Below, piece by piece: positions 8,300 through 16,200 of a DNA stretch of 46,185 nucleotides. The stretch spans positions 1-46,185 of the forward strand of contig JACREZ010000001.1 of the NCBI GenBank assembly GCA_016212665.1, in the 5' to 3' direction. Every line of letters starts with the position of its first letter. Within the stretch, counting starts at the first letter, position 1. A program made the position numbers and the translations under genes. The notes under the pieces were generated by a model that was not told where the DNA came from, ran no database searches, and saw only the letters and a list, made by a program, of their open reading frames with translations. Source of the DNA: Ignavibacteriota bacterium. GTDB lineage: Bacteria; Bacteroidota; Ignavibacteria; UBA10030; SZUA-254.

Positions 8300-9514
8300 A
8301 TGCTCATTCAAAACGATTATCATCTTACCTACTGCACCAACACTCACACCGGAGAAACATGGAGCGAAGTATTTCAAAGTTTGAAGGATTATCTTCCGTT
8401 CATCAAATCTTCCGTCGCGCCGGAACAGCCTTTTGGCGTAGGACTTCGCCTCTCTAATATTGCAAGCGTACAACTTCTTCAGGGAGATTTACTCAATCAA
8501 TTTTCCGAATGGCTGTATGAAAACAATCTTTATGTTTTTACCATCAACGGTTTTCCCTACGGCGATTTTCACGGCGGCACGGTAAAAGAAAAAGTCTACC
8601 TTCCTGACTGGACGAATCATAAACGTGTCTATTACACGAAACGGTTGTTTACAATACTCGCACGTCTTCTTCCGAAAGAGATAGATGGCGGAATTTCCAC
8701 TGTCCCGATTTCTTACAAACGATGGTTCAACGAAAATGAAAGCGTCATACAACAAACCTTTAACGCATCAACGAAGAATATTCTCTCAGTCGTTAAACAT
8801 CTTCACGAGATTCATCTTCAGACAGGAAAAATTCTTCATCTCGATATTGAGCCGGAGCCGGATTGTTTGATTGAAACGACGGCGGAGTTTATCAGTTTCT
8901 TTCAGGAACGATTGTTGCCCGCTGGCCATGAATTTTTCAAAAACAAACTCAACAACTCCGAATCAACTATTGAGGAACTTATCAGACGACATGTGCGGAT
9001 GTGCTACGATATTTGCCATCAGGCGGTTGAGTTTGAAACGCCTTCGGAGGTTTTCAAGCAACTCAGCGAAGCGGGAATTTCAATCGGTAAAATTCAAATC
9101 ACTTCCGCGCTCAGTGCAAAAATTGTTCCCGGTGAAGAATTAATCTTTAAACTGTTGCAACCGTTTGCCGAGTCCATGTATCTCCATCAGACAACAATAC
9201 AGGATAGAAGCGGAACGCTCGAACGTCACGCCGACCTTTCGGCAGGAATTGAACGACTTCTCAGAGTCGAATCTGGTGAATTGAGAACGCATTTCCATGT
9301 TCCAATCTTCATGACTGAATATGGCGGATTAACTTCCACGCAGAATGAAATCGTACAAGTGTTGAACGAGTTAAAGAACACGCACCACACAAATCATTTC
9401 GAAGTAGAAACGTACACATGGGATGTTCTTCCGAAATCACAGCGGATAAATCTTCGCGACTCGATTGTGCGTGAATTGCAATGGGTGAAAGAACAATTCG
9501 AGAAGAAGGAATGA
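8300..9514 (+). CDS. eboE: EboE, xylose isomerase-like TIM-barrel protein
   Basis: This 404-residue soluble protein is of the EboE type (metabolite traffic protein EboE). Recognisable segments are NDYHLTYCTNTHTGETW (residues 5-21), GLRLSN, FTINGFPYGDFHG (about 80-92), LHLDIEPEPDCLIET (about 178-192), CYDICHQAVEF (about 236-246) and FMTEYGG (about 335-341). Those His, Glu and Asp residues at strand ends look like a TIM-barrel metal centre of the AP-endonuclease-2/xylose isomerase class. Substrate unknown. It lies 89 bases after eboD and its stop is only 3 bases before the eboF start, so eboE and eboF are probably translated together. Confidence 0.88.
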   Translation: MLIQNDYHLTYCTNTHTGETWSEVFQSLKDYLPFIKSSVAPEQPFGVGLRLSNIASVQLLQGDLLNQFSEWLYENNLYVFTINGFPYGDFHGGTVKEKVYLPDWTNHKRVYYTKRLFTILARLLPKEIDGGISTVPISYKRWFNENESVIQQTFNASTKNILSVVKHLHEIHLQTGKILHLDIEPEPDCLIETTAEFISFFQERLLPAGHEFFKNKLNNSESTIEELIRRHVRMCYDICHQAVEFETPSEVFKQLSEAGISIGKIQITSALSAKIVPGEELIFKLLQPFAESMYLHQTTIQDRSGTLERHADLSAGIERLLRVESGELRTHFHVPIFMTEYGGLTSTQNEIVQVLNELKNTHHTNHFEVETYTWDVLPKSQRINLRDSIVRELQWVKEQFEKKE

Positions 9515-9517
9515 GAG

Positions 9518-10891
9518 ATGAAGAAAACAGTTGTCATCAATGTAGTTGGATTGACGAAATCGCTCATCGGGAAACATACTCCGTTTCTTTCAAAGTGGTC
9601 AGGTGAAGCGAAGGTTGCAACAATCAAGCCGGTGCTTCCGGCGGTGACCTGTTCGGCACAGGCAACGTATCTTACCGGGAAATTTCCAACAGAGCATGGA
9701 GTTGTCGGGAATGGTTGGTACTTCAAAGATGAATGTGAAGTGAAATTCTGGAGGCAATCGAACAAACTTGTTCAGTCGAATAAGATTTGGGAGATGGCAA
9801 AGGAACTCGACCCGAAGTTCACGTGCGCCAATATGTTTTGGTGGTACAACATGTATTCGAGCGCGGATTATTCTGTCACTCCGCGACCAATGTATCCCGC
9901 CGACGGTCGGAAACTTCCCGACGTGTATTCTCAACCTTCGGATTTGCGGGACAAACTTCAGCAACAACTCGGAACGTTTCCATTGTTTGACTTTTGGGGA
10001 CCGCGCACAACCATTCGCTCCACTCAGTGGATTGCCGATGCCTCAAAACTTGTAGAGGAAATGTACAATCCGACATTGCTCTTGATATATCTTCCGCATC
10101 TTGATTACAACGTACAACGCTACGGAACAGACGAATCAAAAATTGCAAAAGACCTCAACGAAATTGACCGGGTGTGTGAAGAGAGCATCAAGTATTATGA
10201 AGCAAAAGGAGCGAATGTTATCGTTCTCTCTGAGTATGGAATTACAAATGTTCATCGTCCCGTTCATTTGAACCGCCTGTTACGCGAGAATGGTTTGCTT
10301 GCCATTCGAGAAGAACTTGGGCTTGAACTTCTTGATGCGGGAGCGAGCCAAGCGTTTTCAGTTGCAGACCATCAGGTTGCGCACGTCTATGTGAATGATA
10401 AAAGTGTGATGAACAAAGTCCGCACTTTATTGGAAACGAAAGAGGGTGTTGAGTTGGTGTTGGACGAAGAAGGAAAACGGAAACATAACATCGTCCATGA
10501 GCGAGCTGGAGATTTTGTTGTTGTCGCTGACAAAGATTCGTGGTTCACATATTATTATTGGCTCAATAACAGGAAAGCGCCCGACTTTGCCCGAACAGTT
10601 GATATCCACCGCAAACCCGGCTACGACCCTGCCGAATTATTCACCGACCCAAACATAAAATTTCTCGCTCCAAAGATTGCAATGAAATTATTAAAGAAGA
10701 AACTCGGCTTCCGATATTTGATGGATGTTATTTCGCTTGATGCAACGCTTGTGAGAGGTTCGCACGGGCGATTAACGGAATCCGACGACGAGCGAGCATT
10801 GATTATTACAAAGCAATCAACGCTTTTACGTTCGTCGCAAATTGAGCCGACCGAGGTGTGTGGTGTTATCCTTTCACATCTTAGTCGGTAA
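9518..10891 (+). CDS. eboF: EboF, alkaline phosphatase/nucleotide pyrophosphatase superfamily protein
   Basis: This 457-residue protein is the sixth ebo gene. The AlkP/NPP fold is indicated by LPAVTCSAQATYLTGKFPTEHG (about residues 37-58, with the likely nucleophile Thr at 41), LPHLDYNVQRYG (about 187-198), LSEYGI (about 232-237), VADHQVAHVYV (about 285-295) and GSHGRL (about 418-423). No signal peptide is evident: MKKTVVINVVGLT starts directly in the first core strand. Most superfamily members have Asp-Gly here as the first metal ligand; this protein has Val-Gly, with Asn three residues earlier. I recall other EboF proteins with the same VVG, so it may be a family trait. The last ebo gene; no clear terminator follows. 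Confidence 0.87.
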   Translation: MKKTVVINVVGLTKSLIGKHTPFLSKWSGEAKVATIKPVLPAVTCSAQATYLTGKFPTEHGVVGNGWYFKDECEVKFWRQSNKLVQSNKIWEMAKELDPKFTCANMFWWYNMYSSADYSVTPRPMYPADGRKLPDVYSQPSDLRDKLQQQLGTFPLFDFWGPRTTIRSTQWIADASKLVEEMYNPTLLLIYLPHLDYNVQRYGTDESKIAKDLNEIDRVCEESIKYYEAKGANVIVLSEYGITNVHRPVHLNRLLRENGLLAIREELGLELLDAGASQAFSVADHQVAHVYVNDKSVMNKVRTLLETKEGVELVLDEEGKRKHNIVHERAGDFVVVADKDSWFTYYYWLNNRKAPDFARTVDIHRKPGYDPAELFTDPNIKFLAPKIAMKLLKKKLGFRYLMDVISLDATLVRGSHGRLTESDDERALIITKQSTLLRSSQIEPTEVCGVILSHLSR

Positions 10892-10976
10892 GATGAGTTC
10901 AGCAGGTGTGGTTGCTTTTGACAAACTGAATTTGTAACATTGTAGGAACAAATTAATCTCACATGAAGAATGTCGA

Positions 10977-11306
10977 ATGCCGAAACACAATTATGAAAAA
11001 TATATTTCCGATGATTCGATCGTGTATGTATTCTTCGAAAACGACAAACGAAAGGTAGTTCGATTTACCGTGAAACTGCTCTCGAAATTTGGGAACCAAT
11101 GGTATGAAGTAGTACGATATGACAGTGGTCATGGGATACCGCACAAGGATATCCTTACACCTGATGGGAAAGTTTCGAGAAAGATTTGGTACAAATACAT
11201 GAACAATAATCAAGCGCTTGATTTTGCTTTAGATGAAATGAATGAACAAATGGAATTTTACAAATGGAGATTTGAACAATGGCTAAAACAGAAACACCAA
11301 GCATAA
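10977..11306 (+). CDS. Small hypothetical protein with VVRYDSGHG motif
   Basis: This 109-residue protein has no signal peptide or membrane segment. It is predicted to be a small beta-rich fold (YVFFENDKRKVVRFTVKLLSKF, then WYEVVRYDSGHGIPHKDIL) followed by a C-terminal helix rich in Glu, Met and Gln. The VVRYD..HG..H.D pattern recalls a family of short uncharacterised proteins, possibly DUF7718, though I am not certain of the number. It overlaps the next gene by 28 bases, so the two are probably translated as a pair, which would fit a toxin-antitoxin-like module, but nothing in the sequence proves that. It starts 85 bases after eboF and is unlikely to be part of that pathway. Confidence 0.6.
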   Translation: MPKHNYEKYISDDSIVYVFFENDKRKVVRFTVKLLSKFGNQWYEVVRYDSGHGIPHKDILTPDGKVSRKIWYKYMNNNQALDFALDEMNEQMEFYKWRFEQWLKQKHQA

Positions 11307-11479
11307 AAAAAATTACTGCCAAACTTTCGCGTATGGGTTTCAAAAAAACAAATGAGGAAACTTCTGCAAAAATAATCCATACGTATTTGTACGATGACAT
11401 AGAAGTAAAAAAGAAACCTCTCCTTGTAGAAACGGTAAAAGAGCTACCGAAAAAATACACTGCAAAACGAAAACAATGA
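11279..11479 (+). CDS. Small basic hypothetical protein, partner of the preceding gene
   Basis: This 66-residue lysine-rich protein (MAKTETPSIKKITAKLSRMG...) has no recognised domain. Its start lies inside the 3' end of the upstream gene, with GGAG at 11265-11268 as a plausible ribosome site. A GFKKTNEETSAKIIHTYLYDD segment suggests a small alpha/beta fold. An 11-base inverted repeat follows the stop (11491-11559). Function unknown; that it is real rests on the tight overlap and plausible ribosome site. Confidence 0.5.
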   Translation: MAKTETPSIKKITAKLSRMGFKKTNEETSAKIIHTYLYDDIEVKKKPLLVETVKELPKKYTAKRKQ

Positions 11480-11490
11480 ATTTAACCATA

Positions 11491-11559
11491 GCAAAGGTTC
11501 TCAAGTAAATTACAATCAACTTGAAATTTGCAGATGAATTTTTACAGAAGAACCTTTGC
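11491..11559. repeat. Inverted repeat GCAAAGGTTCT / AGAACCTTTGC
   Basis: The perfect 11-base arms at 11491-11501 and 11549-11559 are separated by 47 bases. They lie between the small gene pair and the glycosylase gene. It could fold in the transcript or be an element remnant; no run of T follows, so it does not look like an intrinsic terminator. Confidence 0.5.
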
Positions 11560-11607
11560 AAGGATTATCATAATTTATGCTAAGCCTATCTTTGACCGCC
11601 TTCAACT

Positions 11608-12192
11608 ATGAAAATGAAAACAGAAAAACAACGCTGCGCGTGGTCAGGTACAGACCCGCTCTACATACAATATCACGACGAAGAATGGGGAGTTCCTGTT
11701 CATGATGACAGAAAACTTTTTGAGATGTTAATTCTCGAAGGCGCGCAGGCAGGATTGAGTTGGATAACGATTTTACGAAAGCGGGAGAACTACCGCAAAG
11801 CGTTTGATAATTTCGATGCGAAGAAAATTGCTACGTATGATGCGAAGAAAGCACAACAACTCCTTGCAAACGAAGGAATTGTCCGTAACCGATTGAAGAT
11901 TGCGGCAACGATTGAAAATGCAAAAGCTTTTTTGCAAGTTCAGAAAGAATTCGGTTCATTTGATTTATACATCTGGAAATTTGTTGGAGGGAAGCCGAGA
12001 AAGAATAAATGGAAATCGCTCAAAGAAATTCCTCCGAAAACTCCTGAGTCGGATGCGATGAGCAAAGATTTGAAAAAGCGCGGCTTCAAATTTGTCGGCT
12101 CAACAATTTGCTATGCGTTCATGCAGGCGTGCGGCTTGGTGAATGACCATGTTATAGACTGCTTCTGTTACATGTCAAAAGTAGTTGAGTAA
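11608..12192 (+). CDS. tag: DNA-3-methyladenine glycosylase I
   Basis: This 194-residue protein is close to the usual Tag length. It excises 3-methyladenine from alkylated DNA, leaving an abasic site. Hallmarks are RCAWSGTDPLYIQYHDEEWGVP (about residues 8-29), FEMLILEGAQAGLSWITIL (about 39-57), IVRNRLKIAATIENA (about 91-105), and the C-terminal VNDHVIDCFCY. Tag has a structural zinc bound by two Cys and two His; the likely ligands here are Cys9, His23, the His of NDH and the Cys four residues later. The first residues could start at either of two nearby Met codons (MKMKTEKQRC). No cotranscribed partner is evident; the DinB-like gene follows 117 bases on. Confidence 0.93.
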   Translation: MKMKTEKQRCAWSGTDPLYIQYHDEEWGVPVHDDRKLFEMLILEGAQAGLSWITILRKRENYRKAFDNFDAKKIATYDAKKAQQLLANEGIVRNRLKIAATIENAKAFLQVQKEFGSFDLYIWKFVGGKPRKNKWKSLKEIPPKTPESDAMSKDLKKRGFKFVGSTICYAFMQACGLVNDHVIDCFCYMSKVVE

Positions 12193-12309
12193 TTGAGTAG
12201 ATGAGTAGTTGAGAATGATAGATTGATTTTTACAAATGACTATTACTCATGACAAGTGGTATCAACCAAGTACAAAGAACGACGTACAATTTTACAGAAA
12301 GGATATTTT

Positions 12310-12870
12310 ATGAAAACATTTTACAGTTTACTTCTTCTCGTTGTATCTCTCACATTTCTTCAGGCACAAGAGAAACCTGAAATGCCGACCGGTTTCCGCG
12401 GAGAATTTCTTGTTCAGTTGAAAGAAGTGGAAGAGAAAGTCATCGGGCTTGCGGAAGCGATGCCGCAGGAAAAATATATCTGGCGACCGATGGAAGGAGT
12501 TCGCTCGGTGAGCGAGGTGTTTATGCATCTCGGTGGTGCGAACTATCTGTTTCCGACATTCATCGGAATTAAATCTCCCGAAGGATTATCTCGCGATATG
12601 GAAAAAACAGTTACGGATAAAGCAAAAGTAATTGAGTTGCTCAAACAATCATTCGCACATGTGAAAGATGCAATCGTGAAAACCCCTGACTCGGACCTTG
12701 ACAAACCAACCGTTATGTTTGGTAATGAAACGACAGTGAGAGGAGTGTTCTTCACGGCGGCATTGCACATGCACGAACACATGGGGCAGGCGATTGCCTA
12801 TGCACGTATGAATAACATCGTTCCGCCTTGGACTGCGGCTGAACAAGCAGTTGAAAAGAAATCAAAATAG
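12310..12870 (+). CDS. Exported DinB-fold protein
   Basis: The start at 12310 (MKTFYSLLLLVVSLTFLQA) gives a clean Sec signal peptide of about 19 residues and is preceded by AGAAAGGA at 12295-12302; an upstream in-frame Met at 12256 is less likely. The mature part (about 167 residues) is a four-helix DinB/YfiT-like bundle: QLKEVEEKVIGLAEAMPQEKYIW (first helix and following turn), RSVSEVFMHLGGANY, and HMHEHMGQAIAYARMN. The three His in MHLGG and HMHEHMG form the usual metal triad. DinB-fold proteins include thiol transferases and metal-dependent hydrolases; the substrate cannot be told. Export to the periplasm is unusual for the DNA-damage-named family but common in this phylum. Confidence 0.85.
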   Translation: MKTFYSLLLLVVSLTFLQAQEKPEMPTGFRGEFLVQLKEVEEKVIGLAEAMPQEKYIWRPMEGVRSVSEVFMHLGGANYLFPTFIGIKSPEGLSRDMEKTVTDKAKVIELLKQSFAHVKDAIVKTPDSDLDKPTVMFGNETTVRGVFFTAALHMHEHMGQAIAYARMNNIVPPWTAAEQAVEKKSK

Positions 12871-12887
12871 ATTTTGATTCTCTTTTT
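12861..12887 (+). terminator. Weak A/T-rich terminator after the DinB-like gene
   Basis: AATCAAAAT-AG-ATTTTGATT (12861-12880) is a perfect 9-base inverted repeat containing the stop codon and is followed by CTCTTTTT. All pairs but one are A-U, so the stem is weak. Confidence 0.4.
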
Positions 12888-12982
12888 GAGCAAACGTTGC
12901 TCTCCAAAACGTAAATGAATTGGTACGGCAGATTATTTTTCCGCCGGTGTTGATTCAAATATAGAGGGTTGAAAGACAGGGA

Positions 12983-13098
12983 GGTTGTCAGCCATTTGGG
13001 ACAACCACGAAGAGTTTGAGTCCGATTAGGCATAGGGCTCTACTCATTCATCAAGAATTTGGCTTCTTTGGGAGGCAAAGTCCAATGTGTGCCTAATC
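12983..13098. other. Structured intergenic segment, possible RNA
   Basis: Within the 390-base gap before the large cargo gene are GGTTGTC/GACAACC (12983-12989 with 13000-13006) and, downstream, a nested set: GATTAGGCA/TGCCTAATC (13024-13032 with 13090-13098) enclosing TTGG/CCAA (13059-13062, 13082-13085) and CTTTG/CAAAG (13066-13070, 13076-13080). I could not match it to tRNA, a known riboswitch or c-di-GMP aptamers. It could be a small RNA, a leader or an old mobile remnant; the strand is undetermined. Confidence 0.35.
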
Positions 13099-13111
13099 AA
13101 ATTGTCTAAAA

Positions 13112-13131
13112 AATAGAACATTTGTTCTATT
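13112..13131. promoter_or_regulatory. Palindromic operator candidate AATAGAACA-TT-TGTTCTATT
   Basis: A perfect 9-base inverted repeat with a 2-base centre. The inner GAAC-N4-GTTC matches the core of the Bacillus-type LexA box, but other regulators use similar sites. It overlaps by 2 bases the -35 of the candidate promoter at 13130-13158, a position suited to repression. Confidence 0.45.
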
Positions 13132-13158
13132 GTTATTCCTTCCTTGATTCTCTACATT
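13130..13158 (+). promoter_or_regulatory. Candidate promoter of the large cargo gene
   Basis: TTGTTA (13130-13135), 17 bases, TACATT (13153-13158). The predicted leader to the start at 13261 is about 95 bases, and AAGGTG at 13250-13255 is the ribosome site. Confidence 0.45.
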
Positions 13159-13260
13159 TACCTGCAAATTTTTCTGCATTTGCAATTTATCCAAAATCAG
13201 AAATCGAAGTTATTTAATCATTTAATTCACTAATCTACAACAAACAAGTAAGGTGATGTT

Positions 13261-16200
13261 ATGAAAAACATTACAAATTATATGTGCGGAACTGTTCTTG
13301 CTAACCTCTGTGTGGAGAAAGCAGTATTTTTTGTTCTGTGCCTTTTACTGTTCGGAGCGACGGTTCAGCCGTTGATGGCGCAATCGTGTAACGCTCCCGA
13401 TAACGGCAGCGGCTCTGCAAATTTGCCTGCCGATTGTCCTTATATTGCGCCAATGGATGTCATGCGTATCATTGATGGGTTACCTGCGGGGACAACTATC
13501 GAGTGTGCGCCTACATTCCAAAATTTTACTGGTATAACTCGAACGCCGGGCGGTTCGCTTGGCGGGGAAGTACAAAATTTTTCCGGTGTGTTAAATTTTG
13601 TTATGGCAGGAAAAGGAGGTCTGACAGGGTTCAATCGGAATATAAACATCAACCTAACGAGCGAGACGCACGTAGGTCCGCGAACTCCCGGAACTTCGCC
13701 GCAAAGTTTTGACGCAACGATGAACTTGCTTCAAGGTCAGATTATTGGTGACCCGGATTTTGATTTGCTACGCATTACTGCCGGAACCGGATTCGGATTG
13801 CCAAGTCCCGGTCATTTCGATATGACTTCAGACGGTGGAGGTTGGGCAATCAGCAGTTTCTTTGATATTACGTATCGAATAGATTTTGTTGGAGCGTCGG
13901 GTGGGGCACTTGCAGGTCATTCCGGTTCGACAACAGCAACGATTCGATGGCAACAAGGAATGCCTTCTTCTCCGTCAGCGCCGGAATTTCAATTTTCAAC
14001 CAACCACTTACCGCCGTTAGGTCAGTACTCAACTCAGCCGGATACGCAAATCATGTATCCCGGTTCGGCTGTGAAAGCAAAGAACTGGTTAGTGAGTAAT
14101 TTTAGAACCAGTACCAGCCCGCCTTCATTAGGAAATAACATCAACTGGGATTTTCACGGAACGGGCAGTTTGCAACTTTCGACTGATGGCGGCAGTTCCT
14201 TCTTTGATGTCTTCACGGAGTTTTCCGCAATGGTCAACATCAACCATACTTCCGATAATGGTGATACGCAGGTCTTTGATACTGAAATGCTTTCGCTTTC
14301 TCTTACTGGTGGTACGTTGCCATCGGGAATTATGTTGAGAGAAAGTCCGACGAGAGCATCAACAGGAAAAACGACAATTCGACCGGCTTCATCAAGCGGA
14401 TTCATGATTAGCAGTTTTTTCGATGTCTTTACAGAACTAAGTCTTGATGGAGGCTCAACCTGGATACCTGCTGACAAATCGAACAACCTACAATTGATGG
14501 AAAGAACAACTCCGAACAATTCTTTCGGAACACTGTGTGTAACTCCGTCCGGTGGTGAATATCAATCGAAACCCGGAATGTTCAGTTCGTATGGCACAAA
14601 AACAATAAAAGATGTCATATTGAAAAATTTCAGTTCCTGTGATACGCTTCCTGCCTTAGGAAATTCGTCAACCGTTACAGGTACCGGTAGTGCTTCATTT
14701 AAGCAATCAGATGACGGTGGTAATTCCTTCTTTGATGTCTTTACTGAAGTTTCTCTTACAGTTCATGTTACTCACTCAAGAGATGAAGGAAGCGCTCAGG
14801 TCTTCGATACAGAAATGCTCGCATTAAATATTTACGGAGGAACAATTCCGGATGAATTGATACGGGAAAGCCCGACACTTGCTTCACGAGGAAGATTACG
14901 TGCCACTCCCGGTGCCGGAAGTGACTGGAATGTAGATAGTTTCTTTGATATCTTTACAGAATTAAGTGTTGATGGTGGAGCAACTTGGTCCCCGGCAAAT
15001 CTTGCGTGGAACGCGGAACTGTTGCTCGGTGGCGGCGGTGGTGGTGGTTGTGTTGATACATTATCTCCAACCGTAATGTGCCCCGCAGACATTGAAGTCG
15101 CAACGACAAATCCTGCAGGGGCTGTTGTAACATATTCATTCTCAGCGTTTGATGAATGTGATACGAACCTGACACTTACTTCAAATCCTCCTTCAGGAAG
15201 TACATTTCCTGTAGGTGTTACAACGGTAACTTGCTCGGCGCAAGACGATGCTGGACATTCAAATCAATGCTCGTTTACAGTAACTGTAAGAATGGAAGAG
15301 AATCCACCATTCACAGAAAATCCTCCTCCATTCAGAGACAGGCATATTTGCACACCGTTATTTATGAACACCGATAACTCCGGTTCAGAAAACTTATGGA
15401 TTCGCGCGGCAGGCGGTGACTTATTGGTTGAATTTATCGCTCATGCAGTAAACAATGTTGACCCCGAATCTGCACACGTCAGTATTTGGGATGGTACAAC
15501 GCTTGTGCATGAAATGGGTGTCGGTTACACAGCTGCAGAAGCGGCAAGTATGCCCGAATTTGAAAAAGCGGTAAGTGTAACACTTCCGGGTGTTGCGGCA
15601 GGAACATTGTTCCGGTTTGAAGTGACAACTCCTCCACCCACACCATCTACACAACCGCACTATCGTTTTGAACTTGATGGAGTAGTCGGAGCGGCAATCA
15701 ACAGTCCGACGTGGAGAAGTTTTGAAGAACAATATGCACGATGGTATGTCTATGTCGGTGCAGAAAATCAATTGGATGTTGATTTCTTTACAACCGGCGT
15801 TCCGACTCCTGCAACGAATGGAGTAATCCGCATTGTAACGCCGGGTGGTTTATTACATCCGGCATCGGGTCCGACTGCAATTACAGGTGCAACGGAAGTC
15901 AGTATTTCTCCGGCAACTCCAGGAATGTGGATGATTGAAATTCCGTTTATTGATGGTCACTATCGTTTGAACAAACTCTCTGGCGCGGATAAGGCAATCT
16001 ACGTTGGTGGCGCAACAGGAGGTCGCGGTCATAAGAGAATTGTCATTCATCGTAATGATAAACTTGATACAAGCGTTGCATACTCCGTGAAAGCGCGTAT
16101 GCGCGTTGCGGGTCAGGAAGGAGACGTCTGGCAAGATATGGATTCAACTGCTTCCCAAAACGGAATTGCTGATTTCGATAAGTTGCCACAAGGATATTTC

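Noticed and set aside
12752-13033. Minus-strand open frame after the DinB-like gene
   Set aside because: No ribosome site, partly antisense to the DinB-like gene, and crosses the hairpin segment. Short coding-looking stretches here could be a remnant but are too weak to call.
13024-13098. Possible tRNA (7-pair closing stem, ~73 bases)
   Set aside because: No D-loop or T-loop consensus, no recognisable anticodon arm and a gap between the would-be T stem and acceptor stem.
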